From positions 3,116,501 to 3,180,500 of the forward strand of contig NZ_JARBAX010000001.1 in assembly GCF_028807635.1 (NCBI RefSeq): a stretch of DNA of 64,000 nt, read 5' to 3'. Each line of letters starts with the position of its first letter. Positions within the stretch are counted from its first letter, which is position 1. Source of the DNA: Streptomyces spiramyceticus. Lineage in GTDB: Bacteria; Actinomycetota; Actinomycetes; Streptomycetales; Streptomycetaceae. A model generated the notes under the pieces. The model did not search any database. It saw nothing but the letters and a program-made list of their open reading frames with translations, and was not told the DNA's origin. Positions 1 to 7,022 of this stretch are shown one piece after another. A program made the translations under genes and the position numbers.

Positions 1-151
1 CCTCTTCTGGGCCGCATGCCGTGCGTACGGGAACGGCATGGGCGCCTCCCTCGCGGACGCCCTGACAGAAGCCGCAGTCCAAGCAGGCCTCACCGAACGC
101 GAAGCCCGCGCCACAATCGCCTCCGCAGCCCGCCTCTGCACGGCCTCCTGA
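1..151 (+). CDS. C-terminal end of a prim-pol-like replication protein (partial)
   Basis: The gene enters from the left edge; reading from base 2 gives 49 residues before the TGA at 149-151. The peptide contains LFWAACRAYGNG and GLTEREARATIASAAR. From memory these resemble the helical C-terminus of bifunctional DNA primase/polymerases carried by actinobacterial integrative elements and phages. No catalytic part is in view, so the assignment rests on the tail alone. It runs tail-to-tail towards a tRNA-Ser gene 61 bases away, and such tRNA genes are common integration targets, but no integrase or att repeat is visible here. Confidence 0.5.
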   Translation, partial: LFWAACRAYGNGMGASLADALTEAAVQAGLTEREARATIASAARLCTAS

Positions 152-167
152 CCCCACACCGGACACG

Positions 168-204
168 CCGAAGGGACGCCCGGAAACTCCGGACGCCCCT
201 TCGG
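168..204 (-). terminator. Rho-independent-type hairpin downstream of tRNA-Ser
   Basis: Arms 168-183 and 189-204 form a 16-bp stem with a 5-base loop. The two imperfect positions are A/C mismatches if read on the plus strand but G-U wobbles on the minus strand, so the hairpin is fully paired in the minus-strand transcript. It starts 9 bases after the tRNA 3' end and most likely ends the tRNA-Ser transcript. It may also serve the gene ending at 151. Confidence 0.75.
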
Positions 205-212
205 ACGTACTG

Positions 213-299
213 CGGTGGGTGTGGGATTTGAACCCACGGTGACATCGCTGCCACGACGGTTTTCAAGACCGTTCCCTTAGGCCGCTCGGGCAACCCACC
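213..299 (-). tRNA. tRNA-Ser (UGA anticodon)
   Basis: The minus strand folds as a class II tRNA of 87 bases. The acceptor GGTGGGT (299-293) pairs with ACCCACC (220-214) and the discriminator is G (213). The anticodon stem-loop ACGGTC-TTGAAA-ACCGT gives anticodon TGA, there is a long variable arm typical of serine tRNAs, and the T-loop is GGTTCAAATCC. CCA is not fully encoded (GCA follows). A strong hairpin terminator lies just downstream. Confidence 0.96.
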
Positions 300-341
300 C
301 CGCGCCACCGGCCTGCGGTGACGCGAGGACAGCCTAGCCGG

Positions 342-1835
342 TCAGCCGTCGCCCTTGCGCTGGCCCAGGGTTACTTCGACCATGGACGTCTTGCCGTCGC
401 GTTCGTACGTCAGCATGACCTTGTCGCCCGGCTTGTGCGTCCAGATCTCGCTGATCAGGGTCGGGCCGCTGTCGATCGCCCGGTCGCCGAGCTTCGTGAT
501 GACATCGCCCGGCTTGAGGCCGGCCTTGGCGGCCGGGCCGTCGGGCTGGATCGCCGCTGAGCCGTCGGCGCCGGTGTCCGCGATCGTGGCGCCGCCCTCG
601 CTCTTCTCGTCCATGGAGACCGTCGCGCCGATCACCGGGTAGACCGGCTGACGCGTCTTGATCAGCTGCTGGGCGACCGTATCCGCCTGGTTGACCGGGA
701 TCGCGAAGCCGAGGCCGATCGAGCCCGCCTGTGACTGGCCGAAGCCGCCGCCTGTACCGGCGGACTGGATGGCCGAGTTGATGCCGATGACAGCGCCGCG
801 CGAATCGAGCAGCGGGCCGCCGGAGTTACCCGGGTTGATCGAGGCGTCGGTCTGCAGTGCGCTCATGTACGAGGCCTTGCTGCCCTGGCCGTCGCCCGAG
901 GCCACCGGGCGGTTCTTGGCGCTGATGATGCCGGTCGTGACCGTGTTCGACAGGCCGAAGGGCGCTCCGATGGCGATCGTCGAGTCCCCGACGGCGACCT
1001 GGTCCGAGTTGCCCAACGGCAGCGGGGCCAGGCTCGAAGGGGCGTTCTTCAGCTTCAGCACAGCTATGTCGTAACCCTGCGCACGGCCGACCACCCCGGC
1101 GTTGTACTTCTTGCCGTTGGAGAACGTGACGGACAGTTCACCGCTGTCGGCCGCGGACGCCACCACGTGGTCGTTGGTGACGATGTGGCCCTGCTTGTCG
1201 TAGACGAAACCGGTGCCCGTACCGGCCTCGCCGTCCCCTCCCTGTGCCTGGATCGTCACGACACTCGGGAGTGCCTTTGCCGCGACCGCCGCGACGGTGC
1301 CCGCGTCGCGCTTGAAGTCCTTCGGGTTGCCTGCGGCCGAGAGGGTGGTCGAGTCGGTGGAGTCGTCGTTGCGGTCCGCGGCCCAGTACCCGATGCCCCC
1401 GCCGACACCGCCTGCGACCAGCGCCGCGACCAGCACCGCGGCGACCAGGCCGCCGGTACGCCGCTTCTTCTGCGCGGGCGGTACGGGCGCCATGGGCGAC
1501 CCCCATGCTGCGCCTCCCCCGGCTTCGCCGCCGTACGAGGGCATCGCCGGCGGAGGCGGCGGCCATCCGGGACCGGCGCCCTGGGTCTGCGCGGTCCCGG
1601 CCTGGGCGCCGGCATGCGCGTGCTGAGGGGGAGAGGGAGGGGCAGGGGTGTGGCCGTGCTGGGAGGTGGGGGTGTGCGCCGGCGGTTCCGGCGCAGGTGC
1701 CGACTGGTCGTAAGCGCTGCCGCCGCCCGGTTCCGGGGTGCTCTCCGGCGCGGCAGCGGTCCCGGGAGCGGCCGCCGGCACGGGAGGTTCAGACGGGGCG
1801 GCCGGAACCGCAGTGCCCTCGTTCTCTGTGCTCAC
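342..1835 (-). CDS. Membrane-anchored HtrA/DegP-type serine protease with PDZ domain
   Basis: 497 residues from a GTG preceded by GGAGAAG. Residues 1-122 are a Pro/Ala/Gly-rich cytoplasmic segment. The basic cluster KKRR at 123-126 and a hydrophobic helix at about 128-150 anchor the protein, so the protease faces outside the membrane. The trypsin-like domain carries the triad H223 (TNDHVV), D256 (YDIAVL) and S338 (GNSGGP). A PDZ domain with the GLKPGD turn fills about 400-490. HtrA enzymes degrade or refold damaged envelope proteins. The 256-base divergent spacer to the phosphodiesterase gene holds an array of 11-bp repeats. Confidence 0.93.
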   Translation of the reverse strand: MSTENEGTAVPAAPSEPPVPAAAPGTAAAPESTPEPGGGSAYDQSAPAPEPPAHTPTSQHGHTPAPPSPPQHAHAGAQAGTAQTQGAGPGWPPPPPAMPSYGGEAGGGAAWGSPMAPVPPAQKKRRTGGLVAAVLVAALVAGGVGGGIGYWAADRNDDSTDSTTLSAAGNPKDFKRDAGTVAAVAAKALPSVVTIQAQGGDGEAGTGTGFVYDKQGHIVTNDHVVASAADSGELSVTFSNGKKYNAGVVGRAQGYDIAVLKLKNAPSSLAPLPLGNSDQVAVGDSTIAIGAPFGLSNTVTTGIISAKNRPVASGDGQGSKASYMSALQTDASINPGNSGGPLLDSRGAVIGINSAIQSAGTGGGFGQSQAGSIGLGFAIPVNQADTVAQQLIKTRQPVYPVIGATVSMDEKSEGGATIADTGADGSAAIQPDGPAAKAGLKPGDVITKLGDRAIDSGPTLISEIWTHKPGDKVMLTYERDGKTSMVEVTLGQRKGDG

Positions 1836-1857
1836 AGCTTCTTCTCCTCGGTCCCAG

Positions 1858-1909
1858 GGTCGGTCTCAGGTCGGTCTCGGGTCGGTCTTCGGTCAACCTT
1901 CGGTCAACG
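1858..1909 (+). promoter_or_regulatory. Five 11-bp direct repeats; possible PhoP (PHO) box
   Basis: GGTC recurs at 1858, 1869, 1880, 1891 and 1902, exactly one helical turn apart. The first three units are GGTCGGTCTN and the last two are GGTCAAC. Streptomyces PhoP binds 11-bp direct repeats with a GTTCACC core (known). GGTCAAC matches 5 of 7, and the flanking gene encodes a glycerophosphodiesterase, a class of gene often under phosphate control. The alternative is a mere simple-sequence expansion. Confidence 0.4.
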
Positions 1910-2091
1910 TCCCACTGTGCAAGTGTCCGCTGTTAGCTTTTCCCACCACACGTCAGAGGACCGTAAGCGGGAGCTGTGCATCCACCGGCCATCCTTTACT
2001 TCGGACAAAGCGGGCGCACCTCCAGGAGTTCGCCTGTGCCCGCTTCCCCCCGCCTTCCCCGTCTTCCCCGTCTCGGTGGCACCATGACGCG

Positions 2092-2907
2092 GTGACCCAC
2101 GCACGGCAGCACACCATCCAAGTCGTCGCTCATCGCGGGGCCTCCGAGGACGCCCCCGAGCACACCCTGGCCGCGTACACGAAGGCCATCGAGGACGGCG
2201 CGGACGCCCTCGAATGCGATGTACGGCTCACCGCGGACGGGCACCTCGTCTGCGTGCACGACCGCCGGGTGAACCGTACGTCCAACGGCCGCGGCGCCGT
2301 ATCGGCCCTCGAACTGGCCGACCTCGCCGCCCTGGACTTCGGCTCGTGGAAGGACCGCGACGAGTCCCCGGACTGGGATCCCGACCGGGATCCGGATCAC
2401 GGCCTCACCTCCGTGCTCACCCTTGAGCGGCTCTTGGAACTGGTCACGGACTCCGGCCGCCACATCGAGCTCGCCATTGAGACGAAGCACCCCACCCGCT
2501 GGGCCGGCCAGGTCGAGGAGCGGCTCCTCCACCTGCTGAAGCGCTTCGGCCTGGACGTCCCCGAAGCCGCCGGACCCTCGCCCGTACGCATCATGAGTTT
2601 CTCGGCGCGCTCGCTGCACCGCGTCGCCGCCGCCGCACCGACGATCCCGACCGTCTATCTGATGCAGTTCGTGTCGCCGCGACTGCGCGACGGACGACTT
2701 CCGGCCGGCGCGCGGATCGCCGGGCCCGGGATGCGGATCGTCCGGAACCACCCCGGCTACATCGCGCGGCTGCACCGCGCGGGGCACCGGGTGCACGTAT
2801 GGACGGTGAACGAGCCCGAAGACGTCGATCTCTGTGTACGTCTCGGTGTGGACGCAATTATTACGAATCGCCCGAAACAGGTGCTGTCTCAATTGGGCCG
2901 CCTCTGA
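2092..2907 (+). CDS. Glycerophosphodiester phosphodiesterase (GlpQ/UgpQ family)
   Basis: 271 residues from GTG 2092; an ATG eight bases upstream is out of frame and hits a stop. The TIM-barrel GDPD family hydrolyses glycerophosphodiesters to glycerol-3-phosphate and an alcohol. Key residues are visible: H14-R15 (VVAHRG), E41 and D43 (ALECDVR, metal ligands) and H56 (CVHDR). There is no signal peptide, so it should be cytoplasmic, unlike the secreted GlpQ enzymes. Length is normal for the family. It is divergent from the htrA-like gene across the 11-bp repeat array. Confidence 0.92.
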   Translation: MTHARQHTIQVVAHRGASEDAPEHTLAAYTKAIEDGADALECDVRLTADGHLVCVHDRRVNRTSNGRGAVSALELADLAALDFGSWKDRDESPDWDPDRDPDHGLTSVLTLERLLELVTDSGRHIELAIETKHPTRWAGQVEERLLHLLKRFGLDVPEAAGPSPVRIMSFSARSLHRVAAAAPTIPTVYLMQFVSPRLRDGRLPAGARIAGPGMRIVRNHPGYIARLHRAGHRVHVWTVNEPEDVDLCVRLGVDAIITNRPKQVLSQLGRL

Positions 2908-3047
2908 CGGTCGTTACAGGGAGTGCACCGGCGCGTTCGGTCCGTGTTCGATCGTTGCGAGTGCGTCACTGCCCGACGCCTGGCCGGTTTCCGGTCCAGG
3001 CCATTGGGGCATTCACTTCGTGGCGTGGGGCGAAGGAGGTCTCGGGG

Positions 3048-3560
3048 GTGGCGTTTGTGGTGGCACGGGAAGTGCCCACGTCGTCGAGCATGGCCGTACC
3101 CCATGGCCCTGCGGGCGTGGGTGAGGCGAGACATCGCATGCGCGATGAGCTGCGCGTGAACGGGGTGTCCGAATCGGTCATTGACGATGCCGTACTGATC
3201 CTTTCCGAACTGCTCAGCAATGCCTGCCGCCATGGCAGACCGCTGGGGCAGGCGGAGGTCGGTGACGGTGACATCCGCGCCGCATGGCGCGTCGACAGAG
3301 CAGGCAGGCTGACCGTCGAAGTGACGGACGGAGGCGGTCCGACCCGACCGGTTCCGGCCACACCTTCGGTCACCGCGCGCGGCGGCCGCGGGCTCAACAT
3401 CATCAGTGCGCTGGCACAGGACTGGGGTGTACGGGACAGCGCGTCCGGCGAAGTCACGGTGTGGGTAAAAGTGACGGAGGGGCATCGTCACGACGACTTC
3501 GCTACGCGCGTCACAAGCCCCGGGATGGACTTCGCGGCCACGTTCGAAGACCTGGACTGA
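3048..3560 (+). CDS. RsbW-like ATP-binding protein (HATPase_c, single domain)
   Basis: 170 residues from GTG 3048, chosen because AAGGAGGT ends 7 bases before it; an open frame extends further upstream but without a ribosome site. The N box is ILSELLSNACRHG, the G1 box VTDGGGP and the G2 box GRGLNIISAL. These single-domain kinases of the RsbW/SpoIIAB type phosphorylate anti-anti-sigma partners or bind sigma factors. Streptomyces has dozens of them, so the partner cannot be read from sequence. A SpoIIE-type phosphatase (7023-8522) and a second such kinase (10142-10600) lie nearby. Confidence 0.88.
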   Translation: MAFVVAREVPTSSSMAVPHGPAGVGEARHRMRDELRVNGVSESVIDDAVLILSELLSNACRHGRPLGQAEVGDGDIRAAWRVDRAGRLTVEVTDGGGPTRPVPATPSVTARGGRGLNIISALAQDWGVRDSASGEVTVWVKVTEGHRHDDFATRVTSPGMDFAATFEDLD

Positions 3561-3791
3561 CCCGGAGGGCTGGACCAAGCCGGGTCCGATGCCGGGCGGG
3601 GGCCGGGGGCCCAGCGGACCGGGCCCGGCGCAGCACCCAGACCGCCCCCAGGCCGCCGCCCAAGGCCATCCGCCTGGGCCGCCTCCCTGGGCCCGTTCCC
3701 GGATGTCCCGGGATGGCCCGTCAGGTCCGGGCGGCACAGCGGCTAGGCTCGCGCCCGACACAGCACTGCCGTGAACGGGAGAAGCCAAGCC

Positions 3792-4766
3792 ATGGCCAAG
3801 AAGCGCCCCCAGCCCGCAAGGGGAACCAAGCCGCAGGCTCAGGTATCCAGCGGGGAGGTGCCGGTAGTCGGGGCCCGCGAGCCCTGCCCGTGCGGTTCCG
3901 GCCGTCGCTACAAGGCCTGCCACGGCCGCGCCGCCTCGCACGCCGTGACCGAGCTGGTCCAGCGCCCCTTCGAGGGCCTGGCCGGCGAGAGCGACTGGGT
4001 CGCCCTGCGCGAGCTGGTGCCCGCGGCGACCGCCCCGCTGACGCTGAAGGACGGGCTGCCCGAAGGGGTCCCCTCCGTCACGCTGGCGACCGTACTGCCG
4101 ATGGCCTGGCCCGCCCTGCGCCGCGACGACGGCTCCGTCCTGCTCGGCCTGCAGAACGACACGCCGTCCGGCGACCTCAGCCGCGATCTCGCCGACACCC
4201 TCCGGCGCGCACTGACCGCCAAGCCCGGCACCCCGGTCGCCGCCGAGCGCGCGCCGGCCGACGGGCCCCGCCTCCAGGACCTGCTCGACCCCGATGCGGC
4301 CTTCGAGCCCACCGTGCACTCGGGCTTCGAATTCTGGGTTCCGGACGCGGAGAACGCGACGCCCGACGTGAGCGCGTCGCTGGAGCGCGCCAACGCGGCC
4401 GCGATCCCGACGGTCAGGCTGACCGGCGTCGACGCCGCGTACTGGTGCGAGACCCCCGAGAAGAACCACCTGCGCTGGGTCATGCCCTACGCCGAGGAGC
4501 AGCTGCTCGACGCCCTCGCCCGGCTGCACGCCGCCGGTACGTCGTCGCTCGGCGAAGGCACCCGACTGGTCGGCTCCTTCCGGGCGCACGGGCTGATGGT
4601 TCCGGTCTGGGACCTGCCGAGCGAGGTCACGGCACAGGACATCGAGAAGCCCGCCGCAGAGCTCGCGGAGCGGCTCGCAGCGGCGCTCACGTCGGACGCC
4701 CCGCTGACTCCGGAGGAGCGCCGGGCGCGGGGCGGGCTCACCAACCGCCAGGTGACGCTCAGCTGA
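3792..4766 (+). CDS. SEC-C zinc-motif protein (DUF5926-like)
   Basis: 324 residues from ATG 3792, with GGGAGAA upstream; a GTG at 3771 is in frame but less well placed. After a basic N-terminus (MAKKRPQPARG) comes a SEC-C zinc motif, with C32, C34, C43 and H44 in PCPCGSGRRYKACHG. This is the zinc finger found at the tail of SecA and in many stand-alone proteins. The remaining 280 residues are an acidic, soluble domain without a known catalytic motif that I recognise. Function unknown; it is probably cytoplasmic. It is convergent with the secreted-protein gene at 4995-5540. Confidence 0.82.
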   Translation: MAKKRPQPARGTKPQAQVSSGEVPVVGAREPCPCGSGRRYKACHGRAASHAVTELVQRPFEGLAGESDWVALRELVPAATAPLTLKDGLPEGVPSVTLATVLPMAWPALRRDDGSVLLGLQNDTPSGDLSRDLADTLRRALTAKPGTPVAAERAPADGPRLQDLLDPDAAFEPTVHSGFEFWVPDAENATPDVSASLERANAAAIPTVRLTGVDAAYWCETPEKNHLRWVMPYAEEQLLDALARLHAAGTSSLGEGTRLVGSFRAHGLMVPVWDLPSEVTAQDIEKPAAELAERLAAALTSDAPLTPEERRARGGLTNRQVTLS

Positions 4767-4821
4767 CAGTGACGATTTCTGTCGGGCGATCGGTGACTCC
4801 GGTCACAACTCCCTGTACTGG

Positions 4822-4835
4822 CAGGTAAATACCTG
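4822..4835. repeat. Inverted repeat CAGGTA-AA-TACCTG
   Basis: A 14-base near-palindrome with 6-bp arms in the spacer between two convergent genes. It could be an operator for a short transcript starting just downstream (see 4892-4931), or have no role. Confidence 0.3.
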
Positions 4836-4891
4836 TCTGAATAGCCGAGATCGAGTTTGCCAACCGCAGATCTCTTGTTACCGTTCTCGGA

Positions 4892-4931
4892 GCCCGGTCG
4901 CTGGTGCATCCCCCGTCGCCAGCGACCGGGC
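4892..4931 (+). terminator. Perfect 13-bp hairpin between convergent genes; possible end of a small RNA
   Basis: Arms 4892-4904 and 4919-4931 (GCCCGGTCGCTGG and its complement) are perfectly paired around a 14-base loop. It can terminate transcription from either side. A TTGCCA (4857-4862) and TACCGT (4879-4884) pair in -35/-10-like spacing lies immediately upstream on the plus strand. A short independent transcript ending at this hairpin is therefore conceivable. Confidence 0.55.
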
Positions 4932-4994
4932 GTCTGACGTTTCGGAGTCAATGCCACGGCATTTCCCGGACAGGTCGCGCGTCATATTCCCCGG

Positions 4995-5540
4995 TCAACG
5001 AGCCGCAGGCGCAGCGGAGTTACTCCCCGACCTCAGCAGCAACGGTCCGTTTCCGGCCGCAGCGAACTCAGCCACCGCCGTGTAAAGCGCGGCTTTTCCG
5101 CGAGTCGGCTCTCGCGGTGTTTCGCACACTCCCGGTTCGTCGTCCGCACGCACCTTGCAATGCATCTGCAGGGCACGCCCACCGGGTCCCATCAGCGAGA
5201 GTACGGACCGCAGTTCCTCGCCCGAGGCATTGCGGTAGTACGCCCGCGCCCACGTACTGACCCCCTCGGTCAGCACGCAGGTCTGGACCTCGATCCCCTC
5301 GGGGGAGGTGAGCTCGGGACCGCACTGCACGGGCGACGGCTGCAACGGCTGCGATGAATGCGACGGCTGTGCCGACTCGGGCCGGGGGCCGGCAGCCGGA
5401 GAGGCCTTCGCGTCGTCGATCAGTGGTGCGAGTAGGGGTACGGGATCGGGTTCCGCGGCTGCGCCGGCCAGCGGCAGCAGGACGGTGAACACTACGACGG
5501 CTGCGAGCCCGATCATGCGGAGGTTCAAGGCGGGTCCCAC
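4995..5540 (-). CDS. Small secreted protein of unknown function
   Basis: 181 residues from GTG 5540; ATG at codon 9 (5516) is an alternative start. A hydrophobic segment (IGLAAVVVFTVLLPLAGAAA) ending in an A-x-A-like site looks like a Sec signal peptide. A Pro/Ser-rich linker (about 35-70) follows, then a compact domain with four cysteines (VQCGPEL, VQTCVL, MHCKV, GVCET) that could form two disulfides in the oxidising exterior. I do not recognise the family. It stands alone between the SEC-C gene (convergent) and the prim-pol-like gene upstream on the same strand. Confidence 0.72.
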   Translation of the reverse strand: MGPALNLRMIGLAAVVVFTVLLPLAGAAAEPDPVPLLAPLIDDAKASPAAGPRPESAQPSHSSQPLQPSPVQCGPELTSPEGIEVQTCVLTEGVSTWARAYYRNASGEELRSVLSLMGPGGRALQMHCKVRADDEPGVCETPREPTRGKAALYTAVAEFAAAGNGPLLLRSGSNSAAPAAR

Positions 5541-5660
5541 CTGTCAGCCGCCCGGGAATTCCTGACGGTGGGCCGAAGATATCGACGGATGGGGAACGCC
5601 CGCGTCAGCCGCGCGCCTGTTACCCCAGAACTCGGGCCCGCTCACACCCAAACGAGTGAG

Positions 5661-5695
5661 CCGGCGGCGCGTCGTGCATAAATTCGCGCCGCCGG
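5661..5695 (-). terminator. 11-bp hairpin downstream of the prim-pol-like gene
   Basis: CCGGCGGCGCG (5661-5671) pairs perfectly with CGCGCCGCCGG (5685-5695). It lies in the 278-base spacer after the stop at 5819 and before the secreted-protein gene, a plausible terminator for the upstream minus-strand gene. The adjacent bases hold two copies of CGGGACACGAGCA. Confidence 0.5.
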
Positions 5696-5818
5696 GACAC
5701 GAGCAAGCCGGGACACGAGCATGCTGCCCGCCGCTCCGTACACGCGTCAGGGTCCATCGGTACAGGCCGTCGGTACACGCATCAGTACGCGCGTCAGCGC
5801 GCCCCTGGCCGCACGCCC

Positions 5819-6559
5819 TCAGTAAGCGAGGCGGCTGCCGCCGTCCGGTGCGCCATTGCTCGCCGCGACGAGCGCGTCCAGGACCGCCTCGACGTCCGGC
5901 AGCCAGGGCGCGGCGGAACCAGCGATGGGGTCTCCCCTGCTCGAGCGAAGCCGAGAGCTTGGGGACGGTGCCCGTTCCCAGCGGACGTGCCCCGTCCCGG
6001 TCTCGGAGGGCGGCAGCACCAGATAGCCGCCCTCGCCGTGGAACCGCAGCGAACTGGGCACCCAGTCCTTGGCGTACAGCAGCTCGCCGAGCCGCTCCAG
6101 GGAGTACGGGGCGACCAGCAGCGACCACCGTGTCGGGGTCGCGACGACCGGGCCGAGGCGCATGCCCATCCCGTCGAGCGCCGTCAGCGCGACGGCGCCG
6201 GCCACTGCGGGGAGGCTGAGTGCGCAGGGCGCGCGGCCGCCGGTGGCCAGCATGATCGGGGCCGTCGGCCGGTTCGTCCACCACCAGCGGATGAGGCGTT
6301 CGTCCGTGGTGGCGGCCAGGATGCCCGGGTCGAAGGGGTGCGCGCCGGGAACCACGCACTCGGGGTCGGGGCAGGCACAGCCCTGTGTGCGGTCACCGCG
6401 GTCGCCGCGGCTGCCGCGACCGCCCGACGTCTTCAGGCCGACGCCGGGAAGAACGGGCCACTGCCACGCGGTGGCGCAGGTCAGCGCCGCGCCGAGTTGG
6501 GCAGGCTCCTCACTTCGCCGGAACCGGAGCCTGCGTCGCCTTCCGAGGATCTCGCGCAT
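5819..6559 (-). CDS. Stand-alone prim-pol N-terminal-domain-like protein
   Basis: 246 residues from ATG 6559 (the frame remains open upstream to a GTG at 6598). Features typical of the bifunctional DNA primase/polymerase N-terminal family are visible: WPVLPG, a C-x-C-x4-C zinc-like cluster followed by PGAHP (CACPDPECVVPGAHP), then RWWWTNRPTAPI and TGGRAP. The protein stops after that fold and lacks a helicase, so it is not a full replication protein; such short versions occur in Streptomyces chromosomes with unknown roles. Near its C-terminus an interspersed repeat (5927-5966) has been read through in frame as LRSSRGDPIAG, which separates the body from the last 30 residues. Confidence 0.75.
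   Translation of the reverse strand: MREILGRRRRLRFRRSEEPAQLGAALTCATAWQWPVLPGVGLKTSGGRGSRGDRGDRTQGCACPDPECVVPGAHPFDPGILAATTDERLIRWWWTNRPTAPIMLATGGRAPCALSLPAVAGAVALTALDGMGMRLGPVVATPTRWSLLVAPYSLERLGELLYAKDWVPSSLRFHGEGGYLVLPPSETGTGHVRWERAPSPSSRLRSSRGDPIAGSAAPWLPDVEAVLDALVAASNGAPDGGSRLAY
5927..5966. repeat. Short interspersed repeat (TGGGGTCTCCCCTGCTCG family), in-frame inside a CDS
   Basis: 40 bases starting TGGGGTCTCCCCTGCTCGAG and ending GAGAGCTTGGGGA. The outer parts form a dyad (TCCCC..GCTC / GAGC..GGGGA). The first 25 bases recur at 60351-60375 with one change. I recall this as a dispersed small palindromic element of Streptomyces genomes. Here it adds codons to the prim-pol-like gene without breaking the frame. 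Confidence 0.7.
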
Positions 6560-6625
6560 GAGCGCTCGTTCCTTTCCGTTGAACGCCGAGGTCCACATTG
6601 CACTTCGTGTGCGTCACTTCACTGC

Positions 6626-6658
6626 GCGTACTCGTCGCGTACTGGCTGCGTACTGGTT
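6626..6658. promoter_or_regulatory. Three tandem 11-bp repeats (GCGTACT-N4)
   Basis: GCGTACTCGTC, GCGTACTGGCT and GCGTACTGGTT follow each other without a gap from 6626. One-turn spacing upstream of the minus-strand gene (start 6559) fits a direct-repeat operator. No known consensus is recognised. Confidence 0.35.
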
Positions 6659-6888
6659 GGCGTATCGCCGAACTTTCAGCCTGAGGCACGGTTAACCCCT
6701 CGTGGCCGAGCGTGAAACGTAGCGGAGGGTGGCGCACGCATGGCGCTTGCTGATCCGTAGTGCAGTCCCGCTGCTCGGGGATGGGGCGCGGCCTACGGCG
6801 GTTAAGACGCCACGGCCCGCCGCCAGGTTCCGGGGCGGTCGCAACTGCCCCTGGCCATCACCGATTAGGTACCCATCACGGTTGAGAT

Positions 6889-6931
6889 GACGCTCCCCCC
6901 AGGACTCCGTCCCGGGAGGTACCCCCTGTCG
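6889..6931. repeat. Interspersed imperfect hairpin (CTCCCCCCAGGA / TCCCGGGAGGTA)
   Basis: A C-rich arm CTCCCCCCAGGA and a G-rich arm TCCCGGGAGGTA flank CTCCG. I recall hairpins of this make-up as common dispersed intergenic repeats in Streptomyces. It is intergenic and shows no coding content. Confidence 0.45.
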
Positions 6932-7022
6932 AACACTCTCAGTCGACCGCAAATTATTGCCGTAGGTGCCATTTTTAGGCCAAGTTGGCCATCCCATAGA
7001 CACCACGAGTCCCACGATCCCA

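Larger units (their letters stand above)
6560..7022. other. 463-bp divergent spacer
   Basis: Lies between the prim-pol-like gene and the SpoIIE-type phosphatase gene. It holds three 11-bp direct repeats (6626-6658), an interspersed hairpin repeat (6889-6931) and a perfect palindrome GGCCAA-G-TTGGCC at 6978-6990, 33 bases before the phosphatase start. No convincing small gene was seen on either strand. Confidence 0.6.
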
